Shown here: piece by piece, positions 62,053 through 64,000 of the stretch
Layout of the letters: every line of letters begins with the position of its first letter
How positions within the stretch are numbered: the stretch's first letter is position 1
Origin: Pseudomonas extremorientalis
Lineage (GTDB): Bacteria > Pseudomonadota > Gammaproteobacteria > Pseudomonadales > Pseudomonadaceae
Direction: 5' to 3'
NCBI RefSeq assembly: GCF_001870465.1
Contig: NZ_MDGK01000031.1
Location: forward strand, 1-64,000
DNA length: 64,000 nucleotides
Notes under the pieces: generated by a model
Told to the model about the DNA's origin: nothing
Database searches by the model: none
What the model saw: the letters and a program-made list of their open reading frames with translations, nothing else
Program-made: the position numbers and the translations under genes

Positions 62053-62715
62053 CTATAAGGGCTGGCGCCGCGAATGGTACAGGCTCACCTTGCGAAACTC
62101 CCAAGGCTCCGCCAGATCCGGCAACGTCAGCGCATCAAGGATCTCCAGCCTTTGATAATCCGGGTGCTGAAAGTCCCGCACCCGCGAATCCGCCACCAGC
62201 GCTTCGCGGCCACGGGTCAGGAACTGATCCAGCAGCGGCAGGTTCGCGCGGTCGTAGAGCACGTCGGCCACCAGGATCAGGTCGAAGCGATCGGCTTCGG
62301 CGAAGAAATCCGCCGAATAACCCAGCTCTACGCCATTGAGTTCGGCATTCGCCCGGCAGGACGCCAGCGCCAGTGGGTCCAGGTCGCAGGCCACCACTTC
62401 CAGGGCGCCTGCCTTGACGGCGGCAATCCCGGCGACACCGGAGCCGGCGCCAAAGTCCAGCACACGTTTACCGGCGACCCATTCAGGGTTCGCCGCCAGA
62501 TAGCGCGCCAAGGCCAAGCCACTGGCCCAGCAAAAACTCCAGTACGGCGGTTCATGCAGGATGCGCCGGGTTTCTTCGGGGCTGAAGGCGCGGTCCATGT
62601 TGTCCGCATCCAGCAGCCATAACGACAACTCAGTGCCTGGCAGCGGGCAGGGCACCAATTGCGCGTCGCCGATCAGTGCGCTGAGGGCGGCTTGCAGACC
62701 AAGCGGTGGTGTCAT
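62053..62715 (-). CDS. Class I SAM methyltransferase (protein-lysine type)
   Basis: The 220-residue product has SAM motif I VLDFGAGSGVAGIAAVKAGA, acidic loop CDLDPLALASCRANAELNG and motif DLILVADVLYD, resembling the electron-transfer-flavoprotein-beta lysine methyltransferases and PrmA-type enzymes. Substrate unknown. The ATG overlaps the upstream lipoprotein stop by 4 bases (ATGA). Confidence 0.8.
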   Translation of the reverse strand: MTPPLGLQAALSALIGDAQLVPCPLPGTELSLWLLDADNMDRAFSPEETRRILHEPPYWSFCWASGLALARYLAANPEWVAGKRVLDFGAGSGVAGIAAVKAGALEVVACDLDPLALASCRANAELNGVELGYSADFFAEADRFDLILVADVLYDRANLPLLDQFLTRGREALVADSRVRDFQHPDYQRLEILDALTLPDLAEPWEFRKVSLYHSRRQPL

Positions 62716-63167
62716 GGGGCCTTGACGAGTTGCAGGGGGCCGGTGGTCTGGGTGATCGCCTGGGTGATGCGCACGGCGGGCAGGTGCAGGATCAACTGGC
62801 CGGACTGGCTGGCGCGACCGCGCAATTCAACCCGGGCACCAGCCGGGAACGCTTCAGGATTGAAGCGCAGGCGGAAGGCCAGGGGCTTGCCGTTGCCGGT
62901 CAGCACGCTGCTGGCCAGCAATTGTTGCGGGCGCGAGCGGTCGTCGATCACCAACAGCGCCATCTCCACTTCGGCACCGGCCGGAATGTTGGTCAGGCTG
63001 CCGCTGATTTCACGCTGATAGACGGGCAGGGGGCCGAGGTCTTCAATACCCGGGACTTTTTTCTCTTGCGCGGGCGTCGGTTGAGGCGTGGTCGGTTTGG
63101 GGGCTTCGCTGCTGCAGGCGACCAGGAAACTGAACAGGGTGAGCAAAACAAGTGGTCGTAACTGCAT
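62712..63167 (-). CDS. YbaY-family lipoprotein
   Basis: The 151-residue product has a lipoprotein signal (MQLRPLVLLTLFSFLVACSS; lipobox LVAC) and a YbaY-type beta domain (ISGSLTNIPAGAEVEMALLVIDD, LAFRLRFNPEAFPAGARVELR). Expected anchored in the outer or inner membrane; Ser follows the Cys, so outer-membrane sorting is likely. Start ATG 63167. Forms an operon with the downstream methyltransferase. Confidence 0.82.
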   Translation of the reverse strand: MQLRPLVLLTLFSFLVACSSEAPKPTTPQPTPAQEKKVPGIEDLGPLPVYQREISGSLTNIPAGAEVEMALLVIDDRSRPQQLLASSVLTGNGKPLAFRLRFNPEAFPAGARVELRGRASQSGQLILHLPAVRITQAITQTTGPLQLVKAP

Positions 63168-63307
63168 GTACGGCTCCAGAAAGGACAAAATCCGTGGCTT
63201 GAAAAATATGAAACATAATAGTCAGCCTATATACCGTAAAGGCTATGGCTTGTCTTGCCACGGGGATGCGCTACCATGGCCCTCCCTTTATTTGTTGCCT
63301 GCCTACC

Positions 63308-63772
63308 ATGCACTGTCCCTTCTGCGGTGCCAACGACACCAAGGTCATTGACTCGCGTCTGGTCGCCGAGGGCGATCAAGTGCGTCGCCGGCGCGAATGC
63401 CTGGCCTGCGGTGAACGTTTCACCACCTTCGAAACCGCCGAACTGGTATTGCCGCGCCTGATCAAATCCGACGGCAGCCGCCAGCCTTTCGACGAAGAAA
63501 AACTGCGCGCCGGTATGCAGCGTGCCCTGGAAAAACGCCCGGTGAGTGTCGAGCGGCTAGAGGCGGCGCTGGTGCACATCAAGCACAAGCTGCGTGCGAC
63601 CGGCGAGCGCGAGGTCAAGAGCCTGGTGGTAGGAGAGTTGGTGATGGGCGAGCTGCAAAAGCTCGACGAAGTCGCCTACATCCGTTTCGCCTCGGTGTAT
63701 CGACGCTTCCAGGACCTCAATGAGTTCCGCGAAGAGATCGACCGTCTGGCCCGGGAGCCTGCCAAAGAATGA
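63308..63772 (+). CDS. nrdR: Transcriptional repressor NrdR
   Basis: NrdR represses ribonucleotide reductase genes using ATP/dATP. The 154-residue protein has the zinc ribbon Cys3, Cys6, Cys31, Cys34 ([21 protein letters not shown]) and the ATP-cone (about 49-139, with [20 protein letters not shown] and [15 protein letters not shown]). The ATG at 63308 gives the family start; the frame is open upstream. Its TGA overlaps the ribD ATG by 4 bases. Confidence 0.96.
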   Translation: MHCPFCGANDTKVIDSRLVAEGDQVRRRRECLACGERFTTFETAELVLPRLIKSDGSRQPFDEEKLRAGMQRALEKRPVSVERLEAALVHIKHKLRATGEREVKSLVVGELVMGELQKLDEVAYIRFASVYRRFQDLNEFREEIDRLAREPAKE

Positions 63773-64000
63773 ACCCACCGTCTGCCGAACAAGCGGTGCT
63801 CGACGCCCATTACATGGCCCGCGCCTTGGAACTCGCGCGCAAAGGCTTGTACACCACCCATCCCAACCCGCGTGTAGGTTGTGTGATCGTGCGCGATGGG
63901 CAGGTTGTCGGCGAAGGCTGGCATGAGCGCACCGGCGAACCCCATGCCGAACCCAACGCCCTGCGTGCCGCCGGTGACAAGGCCCGTGGCGCCACGGTGT
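63769..64000 (+). CDS. ribD: RibD, riboflavin biosynthesis deaminase/reductase (5' part)
   Basis: The first 77 codons of ribD are present; the gene runs off the window. RibD deaminates and reduces pyrimidine intermediates of riboflavin synthesis. The deaminase domain shows [18 protein letters not shown] and the zinc/catalytic HAEPNAL motif. The ATG overlaps the nrdR stop, so they are coupled; nrdR-ribD is the usual order in pseudomonads. Confidence 0.95.
   Translation, partial: MNPPSAEQAVLDAHYMARALELARKGLYTTHPNPRVGCVIVRDGQVVGEGWHERTGEPHAEPNALRAAGDKARGATV

Overview
This 64 kb window is from a Pseudomonas chromosome, most likely the P. fluorescens group. The basis is near-identity of RpoB, RpoC, UvrA, FtnA and ribosomal proteins to pseudomonad sequences as I know them, gene order matching P. 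aeruginosa in several blocks, and REP palindromes of the kind common in fluorescent pseudomonads. I see no prophage, IS element, integron, CRISPR array or toxin-antitoxin pair. No gap between genes exceeds 300 bases.

Region 1 (1-33.3 kb, all on the + strand) is the translation and transcription core: birA, coaX and a SPOR-domain gene; tRNA-Tyr, -Gly and -Thr; tRNA-Trp, secE and nusG; rplKAJL-rpoBC; rpsLG-fusA-tuf; then the S10, spc and alpha operons through rpoA and rplQ. Only one tuf gene is present here; the slot between tRNA-Thr and tRNA-Trp that holds tufB in P. aeruginosa is empty. Regulatory signals visible include tandem promoters for the tRNAs, strong sigma-70 promoters before rpsL, rpsJ and rpsM, an L10 leader, an rplL-rpoB attenuator hairpin, a terminator-like hairpin with a UUCG loop in the rpsL leader, and two terminator-like hairpins inside the spc operon.

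Region 2 (33.3-40.6 kb) is a redox and DNA-maintenance block: katA, ftnA (a ferritin lacking the haem Met), uvrA on the - strand behind a LexA-like box, a YajR-type MFS carrier and ssb. Order matches P. aeruginosa PA4237-PA4232.

Region 3 (40.6-55.7 kb) is accessory: a LysR regulator beside a trans-aconitate methyltransferase-like gene; an isochorismatase-like hydrolase divergent from a GlxA-type regulator; an overlapping DUF3182 plus alpha/beta-hydrolase pair of unknown role; a tightly packed ybhP-clsB-ybhN lipid operon; a large MscS-family channel; and the helicase Lhr.

Region 4 (55.8-64 kb) matches P. aeruginosa PA4068-PA4056 in order: an RmlD-like protein without its catalytic Tyr and Lys, oprG, a four-gene zinc-linked operon (zrgA-like protein, ABC ATPase, permease, DUF3299 protein) behind a strong palindrome, a small hypothetical gene, a CnoX/YbbN-like thioredoxin-TPR protein, a methyltransferase, a YbaY-like lipoprotein, nrdR and the start of ribD.

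The least-explained items are the DUF3182/hydrolase pair, the zinc-linked operon with its palindrome, the degenerate RmlD-like protein, and several leader structures in ribosomal operons that differ from the E. coli models.
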